Source: Phycomyces blakesleeanus NRRL 1555(-)
Taxonomy: Eukaryota > Mucoromycota > Mucoromycetes > Mucorales > Phycomycetaceae
Direction: 5' to 3'
Assembly (NCBI RefSeq): GCF_001638985.1
Contig: NW_017265166.1
Location: 124,001 to 188,000, forward strand
DNA: 64,000 nucleotides
Part shown: positions 26,048 through 36,817 of the stretch, in pieces
How positions within the stretch are numbered: position 1 is the first letter of the stretch
Layout: the number at the start of each line of letters is the position of its first letter
Notes under the pieces: generated by a model
What the model was told of the DNA's origin: nothing
Databases searched by the model: none
Seen by the model: only the letters and a program-made list of their open reading frames with translations
Position numbers and translations under genes: made by a program

Positions 26048-26182
26048 TGATATTCATTTTATCTTGTTTCTTTTTTATTGTAGAATCTCCTTCCTTCATT
26101 AAGACCAGTTTTATTGGATGTATATCAAGGAACACGCTCAGTTCTGTTTCCAGCTCAACAATCGCTCTTTTTGAAGAAATAA
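25349..26182 (+). CDS. PIG-H (Gpi15-type) subunit of the GPI-GlcNAc transferase complex
   Basis: Exons 25349-25501, 25635-25719, 25779-25972 and 26084-26182; phases agree and give 176 residues. PIG-H is part of the ER complex that transfers GlcNAc from UDP-GlcNAc to phosphatidylinositol, the first step of GPI-anchor synthesis. Two hydrophobic segments lie at about residues 30-50 (LFGVVDLLLGLSAAIVSW) and 57-67 (WVAAIALIWIW). The conserved core follows: ESLLVMRDIGIQVKTVYWGG, RRDIEDVVINEG, SYIAILVKDQEKMVIAFQ, LLPSLRPVLLDVYQGTRSVL, which is the PIG-H domain signature. The length is normal for the family. The third intron uses a GC donor (CAG/GCAAGT) and carries about 21 ATT units. The stop codon lies 29 bp from the stop codon of the MEMO1 gene on the other strand. 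Confidence 0.93.
25986..26048. repeat. (ATT)n microsatellite, about 21 units
   Basis: Perfect trinucleotide repeat inside the third intron of the PIG-H gene. Confidence 0.95.
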
Positions 26183-26211
26183 GCCGATTTATTTATTTAT
26201 TTATTTATATT

Positions 26212-26575
26212 TTAAAAGTACAAATATGCACTTGCATAGCTCACACTGCTGTCTGCCAATGTTTTGCAAGGGTTACTCTGGGCATACTTTACAAACTTGA
26301 TATTTGGACTCAAGGTTTCATTGAGGTGAGCCACGGCACCCATCAGGATACCAATGGGGTGGCGGCCACAGATTGTGTTCTTGGTCTTTGCCAGATATGC
26401 TGCAAAATCATCAAGGTTCAGGGATTCAATCAGAGCCATGGCTTGGTGGTCAAGCTCTGAAATTGCAGCATGGATTGGAGTAGATTCGGGGGTTGGAGGA
26501 CAATATGTGTATCCAAAGCGTTTTCCCCTACAAAAGCCAGTCATATCCACACACAAGAGTGATAAGAGTGATAAG

Positions 26576-26612
<37 letters not shown>

Positions 26613-27819
26613 TGATTAATAAATACCAAGACATATATATATATATATATATCTGTGGGTGGATAGAATCATTTACCAATGGCAAAAATCTGATGAAATG
26701 ATAAACAAGCTTGTGGGATCATTGAGGTACTTGGCAAAGATCTTTCCATAGGCCTTTTCTTCTTCAACTTGGAGAGATCCAACCAGGACAGGTACAAGGG
26801 TGATATCATCAAGTTTACTGAGTAATGATTACCACAAGAACAACGAAAACACCATCATCATTATGTTATATATATTATTATTATTAACACACTGTTACAA
26901 TCATGATTCTATTTACTTACTTTTCGAAAATCTTTGCAATAAATGGCAAATGCAACTCAAGACTGTGTTCATTTACATCAACAGAGGGTGGCATCCAGCC
27001 AAATACACCAGTATCAAACAATTCCTTTGAAACTAAGATTATATACCCATTTATCTTTAGTTTTAACAGTACCTTCAATTATATTATTTATATTGTATTG
27101 TATCAAAGTAAAATAAAAATCAAGTCTTCTTACCTTGTGTATCCACAGAAAGATCACCCAAGGGTGTTTCATAAGACTTGAATTTTGAAAGTGCACAGCC
27201 TTCAAGGTAGGTGTGGTGAGACGGACCCAACAAAAAGACACGCTTACTAAAATTATAATCAATATGTATATGTATCAAAAAAAAAGAAAAGAAATTTCCA
27301 TCAAATATCATCCAATATGTCAAAAACAAAAAAACAAACACACAATTAAAAAATTATATTTACAGCAAGAAAAACCACCGATACTTACATTGGATCAGGA
27401 TTTATACAGGCATAGGCGTATGCAGCTGTTGGACCACTGTATGCATAACCAGCGTGTCTACAAGTACAAGTATAAATATACACATATGTAAATATCCTTG
27501 TTTCTTGTATAGACTATTAATTACACACACACACACACACACATACATTATACATGTGTCTGTGCTTGTGCCTATCTATGTAAGGATATGTATATAATTA
27601 CGGGCCAATCAATGCTCTGGCTCCTGGAATAGGCTTGGTGAGATATTTTTCAGCAAGCTGTAGATTGCTACTAAGCTCTTGGTTCAGTTTTTCAGCTATA
27701 GAGAAATAGATATAAAAATATAGAAAATACATGTCAGTTAAGCTTTACAGAATGTCAACCTCCTAATCCTTACGTATATTGGAGTACCATGATCCCGCGT
27801 GGCTAGCAATGCGTTTCAT
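26212..27819 (-). CDS. MEMO1 family protein
   Basis: Seven exons on the minus strand: 27819-27774, 27695-27602, 27457-27389, 27246-27134, 27032-26921, 26817-26677 and 26527-26212; phases agree and give 296 residues, against 297 for human MEMO1. Colinear motifs: [119 protein letters not shown] and [16 protein letters not shown]. Human MEMO1 binds copper or iron through His49, His81 and Cys244; the equivalents here are His48, His81 and Cys245, all kept. MEMO1 has been linked to redox metal handling and, in animals, to cell motility signalling; the fungal role is not settled. The gene converges with PIG-H, and intron 6 carries (GA)n and (AT)n repeats. Confidence 0.95.
26579..26610. repeat. (GA)n microsatellite
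   Basis: Perfect dinucleotide repeat in intron 6 of the MEMO1 gene, followed by (AT)n near 26634-26652. Confidence 0.95.
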
Positions 27820-28285
27820 TGTTCGGAATGATCAAAGTAAAAATAGATATGTATATATATTTATACTAAAGAGAAAAAAAGGCAAATATTACCAAAAGGT
27901 TGAAAATATAACTAGTTTAATGTGTGTGCGTGTGTGTGTGTGTTTATATATACAAATACAGAGAGAGAGAAATAGAGAGAGTTAGAGGTTTGTATATTTA
28001 TACAGTGTACATTATGAACATCACGTGCGCATGAATTTTAAAGGGTTTGGAATTTATGCTTTATTGTGCATTGTGATAATTTTCGGTAATTATATTAACC
28101 GAATCATCAAGTCCCCTTTTTTTTTGCTTTTCCTTTCTTTAGACAGCACTTAACACATATACACACACACACACACAATTTTTAAATTCGTGTTTGTCTT
28201 TAAATACGTATCTATTGATTGATTGATCAATTAATCGCTTTATTTTCATTTTCATTTTTACAGGGTACTTGGTTTATTAATCATA
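27820..28285. other. Intergenic spacer upstream of MEMO1
   Basis: AT-rich, with (TG)n near 27921-27942, GA runs and CA repeats near 28159-28178. It should hold the MEMO1 promoter and the 3' end of the M28 protease gene; no other gene seen. Confidence 0.6.
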
Positions 28286-29179
28286 TTAAAGTCTAGCGAA
28301 TTCCACCAAGACTAACCCTTGGCCACGGATCAACAACACTGCCGACTGAGGTAAGCGATCACGAAGACTACTAAATGCCGGAATCTGTCCCTCGGTCCAC
28401 TCGTCGTAAAAGCAGCCCAGGGTAACAGGCAAGGATGTTTGGTTAGCAGGGTATGTTGCACCCCACGCAACAGGAGCCCCAAAGACACCCGTGTAAGAAA
28501 CCAATGTGCGGATTTCGGTGTCCTTGACATAATGATTATTCACCCATGCTTGTGTGATATTGGTGGGCTGGTTTTTATGGTCCTCAAACATGATTCGGCA
28601 GTGCATACTGTTCTTTGCTGTAAATACGCCCTCAATTGTACAGCTCTCGTCTGTACACACCGTCTCTGCAGTCCAATCAAATTCTGCAGGGTCACTTCCA
28701 AACTCAGGCAGATGTTTGGAGCTTGTGCCGACTGCAGCAGCAGTAGCAGCAGAATCGTTTGTAGTGGTATAGGTGCATTTGGTTTGATAGGTCAGATGGG
28801 GTTTGCATTCTAGGCTGATAAGTTCGTTCGGATCAAGGGTGCGTGTGAGAGTGTTTTGGAGACCCGCGGCAGAGACGATCTGAACAGAAGAGGTGGCTTG
28901 GGTAGTGTTGTAGAACTGATTGAAGACCAGCTTGTTTGGTGACCATCCGGCATTGAATGGCTGAAGAGCAGAGCAGATCGTAAAAAGAAAGACAAAAAAG
29001 ACTCCAAGAACAATGGCAGAAGAATTTTTGTTTTCGGCAACATGGATCCATGGCAAGAAGTGCATTACTAGTAAAATAATAGGTAGACCAACCAATACAT
29101 AGACTTGATACAATAACAACAAATGTGAGACACACAAACACACACATACATATAATAATAATAATAATAATAATAATAG

Positions 29180-29219
<40 letters not shown>

Positions 29220-31520
29220 CCTGCTACTTCTGGAGTTCCATCTACAGTGGCATGTCGCATAGAGTCCATGGTGAGGTACCAACTTTCAACCAGGATAATA
29301 CTGGGTACAAGTATCTGAGACAAAAGAACACTGGGCAAGCGCCAAGAATTTCTGCGGGGTAAAAAGTGATACAATCCAAACGAAACTGCCGAACTGGCCA
29401 AGATAAAGATAAAGAAGAACATGAAACTCAGTCGCAGGGTTCCAAGATAGATTGATAGAGCAGTAAAGAGCCACCAAAGACTGGTGAGGCCCAGTAATCC
29501 GATATTGGGATTATTCAGAGCAACTCTGAGAGGTGGAGAGATACGAGTGAGAAGGGCTTGAGACAGAACAAGCCCAAGAACACAGGCAACAAGAATGTAA
29601 AGAGCCACAAAGTAGATATTTCCATAGGTAACCTGATAAAAATTGACAGAGTTGTAAGTGGGTGCAAGAGTGCATTGGTTGTGTAGGGTTTGATAAGATA
29701 GAAGAAAACATTGGCCAGTCAATGAATCAAGCAAGCAATCAATGGATTGATTTATGTATATTATAGAAAGAAAGAAAGAAAGAAACTTACAAGAGGGTTT
29801 ACGGCCATCAAAATACACACAGCCAGACCAAAACACACCATGACACCAAGCAAACCAACTAGAGTGGCCAGGATGCTTTGAGAGAGAGTTTTTGTGTATA
29901 AGGAAAGATGGGCAGCCGAAGAGCGTTTGGTATAGACTGCCCAGCCAAGGACTGCGGCCGGGAAGCCCAACAGTCCGATAAAGTTGAGGATCTGGTAAGT
30001 AGAAAATGTGTAGACAAACAGAAATCGGCCAAGGATATCAAAGTAAACCATCTGTCTGTCTTCTTCGTCTTCTTCTTTGGTTCTTTTGATCTTTTGGGTC
30101 AGTCCATCGGCAGCATCCATTCCACGCACAGTGTGGAGTGCAACTTCGCCCATGTATTGGACTGCTTCTGGAGTGATGTGGGCCAGATCGTCTCGGGTGG
30201 TATGGTAGTGGGACCGAGGATAGTAGAATGCAATATCGACACCAGGTTTACCATTTTGCGTAAAGATGGTATAGTCGGTGTCACTGTAATTTTATTGCCG
30301 TATATAATTATGTTAATTACTTTTTATTTCTCTCATTTGATTTGGTTTTGGTTACCTCTTTAAAAGTTTTGTTTTAAACATATCATTGCCTAGTGGAGAT
30401 GCATGTACAAAATGTACCCCACTCGAGGCCAAGCTGCGGAGAGCATAAAGACTAGAGCTTCTAAAAATGATGGCCCGACCACCTGCACCAGCGCCTTCGA
30501 GATTGACAAATGCTTTGACAGAGGGATACCAGGGATGTTTCACAAACGATTTTGCACCCAGCAAACCACCTTCTTCAAATGCATTAAAGAGGAAGATAAG
30601 GGAATGCTGAGGAGGGTGGTCCATGAAATATCTGAGCAGTTCTAGTGTAACTGCAACACTTATTCCATTATCTGTCACACCTGCACTTGTGGGTACACTA
30701 TCTACAAAAAACACACACAAAGAAAGAGAATCATTAAAAGAAACGAAAGACAAGTGGTTAACAAGTATAATTTGTAATTTGTTTAGTGATTAGCCTTTTT
30801 TTTAAGCTTTTAGTATTACATGTATGTGTGAATTGGATTGAATTGAATTGAATTGAATTGAATTGAATTATGGTTTATCACATTCTAATATTACCATAAT
30901 GTGCGTTAATCAAAATCGCATCATCCGTGTTTGATTTTCCTTGGATGCGTACAAGAATGTTGCGAGAAGCAACAAACCAATGTTCATCTAATAAATAGTA
31001 GTATGTTTATTTAGCCCATTTATTTCATTCTTTCTTTAACACACATGTATCTTAATACCAGAAAAATTACTATAATCATCGTATGTTTTTTTTATTCTTC
31101 TCTTTATGTAGACATATAATATGTACCTTTTGCAACAAAGTAACTGTTTGCGACCAAGAACATTGTATCATTTACAACCACATCTACAGAAAGTCCACGC
31201 GCACGACCTTCTGTCTGAAACTCCAAGGCAAGAGATCCAAGCCAATGGTTGAGCCGATTGAATTCATGTGAGTTCATCGAATGTGGTTCGGTAAATTGGG
31301 ATAGATATGTGTCGTAAGCGTGCATTCCTGCAAATCCATCGGTAGCTATAGCATCCTTGTCGACCAAGACTGTTGGAAGGGTGGTTCGGATAGATTGAAT
31401 GATGTAGGCGAACAAGAAGAAGCCAAGTGATACAATTCCATATAGTTTTGCAGTTCTGTAATGTCCACTCGTTAGCTTTACTGGCCTAGGCAACAGAGAG
31501 CTATTCTCTGTATCCGACAT
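28286..31520 (-). CDS. M28 family zinc metalloprotease, vacuolar membrane protease type (Pff1/ERMP1-like)
   Basis: Minus-strand exons 31520-31127, 30987-30895, 30701-30356, 30283-29791, 29632-29221 and 29103-28286; phases agree and give 851 residues. One membrane segment lies near the N-terminus (IVSLGFFLFAYIIQSI). The peptidase domain carries the M28 metal ligands: His and Asp in LINAHYDSVPTSAG, Asp in VTDNG, the Glu pair in FNAFEEGGLLGAKSF, NLEGAGAGG, and a His in PRSHYHTTRDDLAHI. The second half has several hydrophobic segments (for example VALYILVACVLGLVLSQALL and LVGLPIILLVMHFL) and then a lumenal-type C-terminal region with conserved Cys. This order matches yeast vacuolar Pff1 and animal ERMP1. 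The substrate is unknown in this family. Intron 5 contains TTA/TAA repeats. The gene is divergent from MGM101. Confidence 0.93.
29152..29219. repeat. (TAA)n/(TTA)n imperfect palindromic repeat
   Basis: TAA units followed by TTA units, able to fold back, inside intron 5 of the M28 protease gene. The intron has no in-frame stop and would be read through as a poly-Asn/Leu insert if retained. Confidence 0.9.
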
Positions 31521-31865
31521 TAGAGATTATATTAAAGAAAGAAGGAAAGAAAGAAAGAAGAAAATATATGCTTTTTTTTTAAATATAAATATATATATTA
31601 TATTTTAATGCTTGTTTCTTAGTTGGATTATTCATTATTTATATTCCGATATCAGCTCAAATGATATGCTACTGCTTAACATTTGTGGGAATACCCGAGA
31701 AGACGGACATTGATGCTTTTTGAAAGGACATTTAGGAATTTGATCAATTATTCAATTATTTAGCCATTCAGCCCATTCAACTATTTATCTGCTTATATAA
31801 TTATCAACTACACACTCACACTCTATCACACATACATCTTTATCCACATTTATCCCTTTTGATTC

Positions 31866-31903
<38 letters not shown>

Positions 31904-32217
31904 ATATATATGATACTATTAACGCCTGATTCTGTCATTTATCAATTAATAGTTTATCAATAAAAGTGAAATCTCACATTAATATTCTTTTCCTTTCTTT
32001 CAACAAAGCATGTACACCAACACACTTGCTTTTTTTTAAAAGGTGTGAGAGTCGAGAGAGGCTTAGTAACAAAAAAGTCACACACACACACACACATGCT
32101 TTCATTAATATCTCAAGTTGGACCATCCTCATTTTGAGTACTTGCTTCCTGTCAAATATATACACACACAAATTTGAAGAAAATATTCTTTGAAGGAGTA
32201 TACAGGAACATCAAGTC
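31521..32217. other. Divergent promoter region between the M28 protease gene and MGM101
   Basis: About 700 bp with both 5' ends. Contains (TG)17 at 31867-31900 and short AT repeats. No clear TATA box can be assigned. Confidence 0.55.
31867..31900. repeat. (TG)17 microsatellite
   Basis: Perfect dinucleotide repeat between two divergent genes. Confidence 0.95.
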
Positions 32218-33746
32218 ATGTTTTCCTCTTTACGAACCGCTACTTTAAAGCATAATGGCCTCTTGACTCGTAGTGTGCCTGTAAGCTTATCTTCTTTTCA
32301 CTTTGTTCCTCTTCCTACTACTACTACTACTACTACACCTTATTTTTCTCCTGCTCTTATTTCCAAAGACTATTTTTCTTTTCTTGGTTGACATTTCATT
32401 CTAGTCATTCTCTCGTTCAGTTACAACCACCAGAACTCTAAAGGTCAGCAAGACTACCGACAGTCAACCCGTAACCATCAAAACCGACAAATACCGCTCC
32501 GATAAACCACGCACAGCCTATACACGGACTACGGCACCCTCGGCTATCGAGGGTGAACAAGTGATTGAAAATAGCTTTAATAGTAATACAACCAGTAGTG
32601 GCGGCGTACCTTCTACTGTGCCAACTGGATCTACAGACTATTTCCCAAAATCAGTTCAGTTTGATCGTTCTTTGGATGATTTTGACGATGCCGAATCCCG
32701 TAATTGGTCAACATCTTTCCATGGACTTTCAACCCAACCATTCTCCTCTGAAATTTCTAATTTGTTGATGCAGCCAATCAATGAAAGTGACATTGAAGTA
32801 AAACCAGGTAAAAGAAAGTTCACCAGCTTAATAAATGCTACATTTTTTTTTGTTTAACCGGGAAATCGGTATATTTCTTTTATTTTTATTTTTTGAAACA
32901 AGTATTTTATATAAATATTAAAGGAAAAGGAGAACAAGGTTTGCTAAATTTCAAATGATGTTTAGATGGCATGATTTATCTTCCAGAGATAAAGTATCGT
33001 CGTATCCTAAATATTGCATTTGGACCTGGAGGTACGGAATAAAACAACATCTATATATTTTACTTACTGGCATTGACTTGTATTTAGGCTGGGGTTTGGC
33101 TCCTCGCGGTGAACATTCAATCTCACCAAAGAATGTATCGCGTGAGTATGCTCTTGTGTGTCATGGAAGGTAAAGAAAGATGATGAATATTGGATGATTA
33201 AAGAATATATATATAAATCATTGGATGTTGGGTGGTAATTTTGGTTTATTTAGATTTGTGTCTCAGGCAAGAGGTGAACAAGATTACTTTGATGTCTCTG
33301 GTCTCCCAACTGCATCAGAGGGATGTAAAAGTAATGCGTTGATGAGATGCTGCAAAGATTTGGGTATTGCATCTGAACTCTGGTAAGATAAATTTCCGGT
33401 ATAAGCAAAACAAGGACAAAAACATACGCAGTTCTTGTATGCATATATAACCATTTACTAATATTGTCCCTTTTTTTTTAAAATATATATATATATATAT
33501 AATAATTAGGGATCCTTCATATATTCGCAAGTTTAAAAAGAAGCATTGTGTCGAAGTTTGGGCTGAGCATCAAGTAACCAAGCGAAAGAAGAAGCTCTGG
33601 AGAAAGAAGGACGAAACAATTGGTCAGTTATTTGAATTAAACGTATTCTTTCCAATTCTTTATTTCTCTGTGATTACAAATATTAATACTCGAAACCAAA
33701 TCAAATTTGAATAGATTATCCCTTCAAGGAGACTTCAATGGTTTAA
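32218..33746 (+). CDS. MGM101: Mgm101-type mitochondrial genome maintenance protein
   Basis: Exons 32218-32280, 32405-32807, 32966-33031, 33088-33169, 33254-33382, 33510-33622 and 33715-33746; phases agree and give 295 residues. Mgm101 is a Rad52-related single-strand annealing protein needed for mitochondrial DNA recombination and upkeep. The N-terminus ([20 protein letters not shown]) is basic and hydroxylated without acidic residues, as expected of a mitochondrial presequence. After a Ser/Thr-rich linker the conserved core runs without a break across five exons: [84 protein letters not shown] and [20 protein letters not shown]. The final exon encodes only ten codons. Recognition is strong and the length is normal for the family. 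Confidence 0.96.
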
Positions 33747-33911
33747 TGATATCTTTCAAACAACCACAACAAGTAATCACATAAATGTATATAATTATAT
33801 ACAATCATTTCAATATATAAATATCCTGCTGTACACTATGGTAAAACACAAAACAAAAACATACAAGAGAAAAAGATATATATATATATATATATATGTG
33901 CGTGTGGTATG

Positions 33912-34035
33912 TTAAAATAATATATTGGCCAACACTGCCTTGATATCTTGGTTTCTCCAATAAATTTTGACCCACTGCAGCTTGAGCTTTTGTGTCAGGA
34001 TGCCATCAACAATAGTCTTTTTCTCGGGAAAGAAA
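33912..34035 (-). pseudogene. Possible C-terminal relic of a long-chain acyl-CoA synthetase
   Basis: A minus-strand frame from about 34035 to a TAA at 33912-33914 encodes about 40 residues: EKKTIVDGILTQKLKLQ, then KIYWRNQDIKAVLANIL. The pattern 'G-L/I-L-T-Q-K-L-K-L' followed by a basic helix resembles the extreme C-terminus of fungal long-chain fatty acyl-CoA ligases. Nothing upstream on this strand continues the protein, so it is either a truncated copy or a chance resemblance. It lies directly behind the MGM101 3' end. Confidence 0.3.
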
Positions 34036-34330
34036 GAAAAAAGAGCTTAAAGCTTCATTTGACCACCTCATTCTAAATTTATGTGGTATTTCTTGTACGT
34101 CTAATCTATTAATAAAATATATATCTCTCTCTCTTTTTAAAAAGAATCATTTCACTTATTTTTGGAGGTTTATTGTGGTTTTTAGTTGGGTTGCTTTGTT
34201 ATCGAAAGATGTTTCTGATGTGGGAACTGATTGACCCATATTACAGTACTTTCTACTTTAAATTTAAACGATTCCAGTTTCTTTTTCTGGGCGAATCAAA
34301 ATGAATTTTTGGACAATAAATTTGCCTTTT
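34036..34330. other. Spacer downstream (minus strand) of the Fanzor-like relic
   Basis: No coding sequence seen. In Fanzor and TnpB loci the guide RNA is encoded at the 3' end of the gene, so a relic of such an RNA would be expected here. I cannot detect one by eye. Confidence 0.3.
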
Positions 34331-36817
34331 TTAGACAAAGAGGAAATGTAATCGAGACAGAAGAATTAGTTGCCAAAGTGTATTACATGTTTTACAGACA
34401 AGTATACTTTGACCTTTGACGTTTGGATGGTCTATTAGGGTCCTACTTTTGCATATTTTGCAGATCTTAGAGGCTGGATGTTCATCAATTGGTAGTACTA
34501 GAAGATCACCAGCAACACTACAGCGTAAACCTTTCAGCTTCACCCGATCCTTCCCAAACATCCCGTTCCCGAACACAACAAATGGAACTTTTGATTTGTC
34601 TTCTGGATATCTTAATGGTTTCAACTTATATCTCATAGTAAAGTATATAAAATCAGTAGGCTTACACCAAGACATAAAACTGTATTTTTGAACTTACTTC
34701 TTATATTGTTACTGCCTATTTTTCCCTTTCTTACTTTTGTTTTGGCGTTCTTGTTTTCTGTTCTTCTTCCTAAAATGTCTTCTCCTATTGTATCTAGCAC
34801 TGCCGCTCAACAAAATATTGACCATCATGTCAGGAGCTCTTTGTTTGCCTTGGTATAAGTTGAACCGATATTTAGCAGTATTATAGTCACAAAAAGTAAA
34901 CAAAGTGTCCATGTTGGGAAGCATGTAATCGGCATACCGAAGAAATTGTATGTTTCTGCCAGTTTTAGCTGAAGGTGTAGCAGACTCGATTGCTGTAATT
35001 CCAGCAGTATCCTTTTCTTGTTGCAATTTCCTGGCATACAATGTAGAGCCTGTCAGATGATAATATTCCTTGGTTGTACAATGTCTCAGTTGATGTTCAT
35101 TAGGATCAAGTCCAACAGCAGCTGTAAAAACTGTCTTTCTGCCAGGGTCAAGGAAGCTTGGTCGATACATTTGGGTAACCTCTTTGAAGATAAAAACTTT
35201 AATACCCAAATCATGGTCTACGATTGATATTTAGTCTGTCGTATTATTTCTTTTATACTGAGTGATAATCAAGTATTCCTTAGGAATACGCTTCAATTAT
35301 TTTTCTAAAGCAAGCCTAATATGATATAAGCTATAAAAGTTATACTTGTTGGACCTTACTTTATCATCTAAAAATGCCCAAATATGCTCCATAGGGTTAA
35401 GGTCAGGGCTTTGTTGTGGCCAGTCAGACAAAATTTGGAGCTTCCGTTATTTCTTCCATGCTGTAGTTAGCACACTTGTGTATGAGCTGGCATTATACCC
35501 TTGAAGCTTATAGCGTCTCAAGCTATCTTTTTGCTTGAAAGCAGACAAGGAGGGGAGGTACGTATCTTCCAAAGTTTCGATGTACTTCTTTGGATCCATA
35601 TTTCTTGTCATAATTTTTGGATTTCCGACAGCTTTGCCATAAGAGAACCTCCTCCAAACTTCATGGTCGGTGAGACAAAGTTGGAGAGGAGACCGGTGTT
35701 GTCTTACTCAAGAACTCTCTTGCGCCCATCACTTCCGCAGAACTTGAATATATTTTCATCAGACCAGATGGTGGGGTTCCAGTCTGTGAAGCTCCAGTCC
35801 AAATTAGCGTTAGTCAATTCCAAGCGTTTTTTTTTTTCATATTAGCCTCTGTAATCTTTGGCTTCTTGATTAGTCTTCGAGAGTATATTCCTTTACTATG
35901 AAGAAACATTCGGAATTTTATAGTTGAGGTGGGATTGGCAGCGGCTTTTCTTATTGCTGACATTGGCTGCAATGGATCCCTTTTGATGTCATAGAAGATC
36001 TCTCTGAAAACCCTTTCTTTCAGATCTAAAGTCCTTCCTGGGTTCTTGACTCTCCCGTGCGAGTTGGTTTCTTTGTATTGGTCAAGTACTCTGACCACAA
36101 CATGTGTGCTAACATTGAGCATTTTAGCAATGTCTGATTACTTGGAATTATGTTGAATGCTCTTGCGTACAATAATCACAGGGGTTACATTGTCTGTCTT
36201 TTTAATAAGCTTAGAAGAAGACTCGGAGTCTGTTTTGATGCATTCAGTTTTGTAATTCATTATGAATGGTGTTAATTTAGAAGAAGAATAAAGCTTTGCA
36301 AATATAAAAGAAATATCGGGTTTTAAAAATGCGCCTTTTTCTTTATTATCACTCAGTGTAGCAAGCTCAGGGCACACTTCGGCTCTACATTGCGAAGCTC
36401 CTCCCCCAGTTTTTTATATATATATGCAATAGCCCTATAACTAGAGCTAAGTCTATTCCAGACTGTTAATTTATCTGATGGTATGTTTATAGTGCTTGTA
36501 ACTCTTTTTGCATTCCCCATTTGACAGACAGAATACCAAACATGTTGTGTAAAGATGCAGTGAGGGATATCGTTGTTTTGGAGTTGTTGAGAGCAAAGTG
36601 TAATGTAATAGTTTCCAAAGATCTTGGCACGGAATACTATATCTCTGGTGTCTTTTCTAACAGAAAAGGTTGCTGACTCTAGGCGGTTTATATGCTGTAT
36701 TATCAATACCAAAAGCAAAAAGGCAAAACAAAAAAAAAAGAAGAAGAGCAGGACCTTTCGGCTGGGATAAATCGATCCTATTTTACGCCCACTATACTCA
36801 CGTGGATGGGTGGACAA
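34331..36817 (-). pseudogene. Fanzor/TnpB-like RNA-guided nuclease gene, decayed and split by a Tc1-like insertion
   Basis: Minus strand. 36817-36361 encodes an N-terminal part (RDIVFRAKIFGNYYI, TQHVWYSVCQMGN) that I match from memory to Fanzor proteins of Mucorales. 35253-34709 encodes the start of a RuvC-like nuclease, SFLDPGRKTVFTAAVGL, then a basic region (KYRFNLYQGKQRAPDM). After two in-frame stops in about 12 codons, the same frame resumes at 34675 with FVVFGNGMFGKDRVKLKG, VLPIDEHPASKICKICKSR and VCKTCNTLWQ, a four-Cys zinc finger in the place TnpB/Fanzor proteins have one. The RuvC-III Asp normally following the zinc finger (RDxNA) is missing; the frame diverges right after LWQ. The part between KG and IDE looks shortened. 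A one-base frameshift also lies near 35228. The gene cannot be functional as it stands. The C-terminal recognition is good; assignment of the N-terminal piece is an inference. Confidence 0.7.
35256..36358 (-). mobile_element. Tc1-like DNA transposon, 1103 bp, with TIRs and TA target duplication, decayed
   Basis: Inverted repeats of about 18 bp: left TACTGAGTGATAATCAAG at 35256-35273, right end (reverse complement) CACTGAGTGATAATAAAG at 36358-36341, two mismatches. TA dinucleotides flank both ends (35254-35255 and 36359-36360), as Tc1/mariner insertion requires. The minus-strand transposase is broken. Its N-terminus starts at MNYKTECIKTDSESS, has an in-frame TAA near 36134, then a helix-turn-helix (SDIAKMLNVSTHVVVRVLDQ). 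After a frameshift come TIWSDENIFKFCGSDG, FGGGSLMAKLS, and finally LSDWPQQSPDLNPMEHIW with the last catalytic residue, with further stops between. It lies inside the Fanzor-like gene: the coding sequences on its two sides are on one strand and join across a single TA to within one base of a common frame. Confidence 0.85.

Noticed and set aside
28286..29836. Single 516-codon minus-strand frame through the M28 gene
   Set aside because: It reads through one or two introns; the segment with poly-Asn and poly-Leu is the TTA/TAA repeat of intron 5, and its first part is out of frame with the upstream exon.
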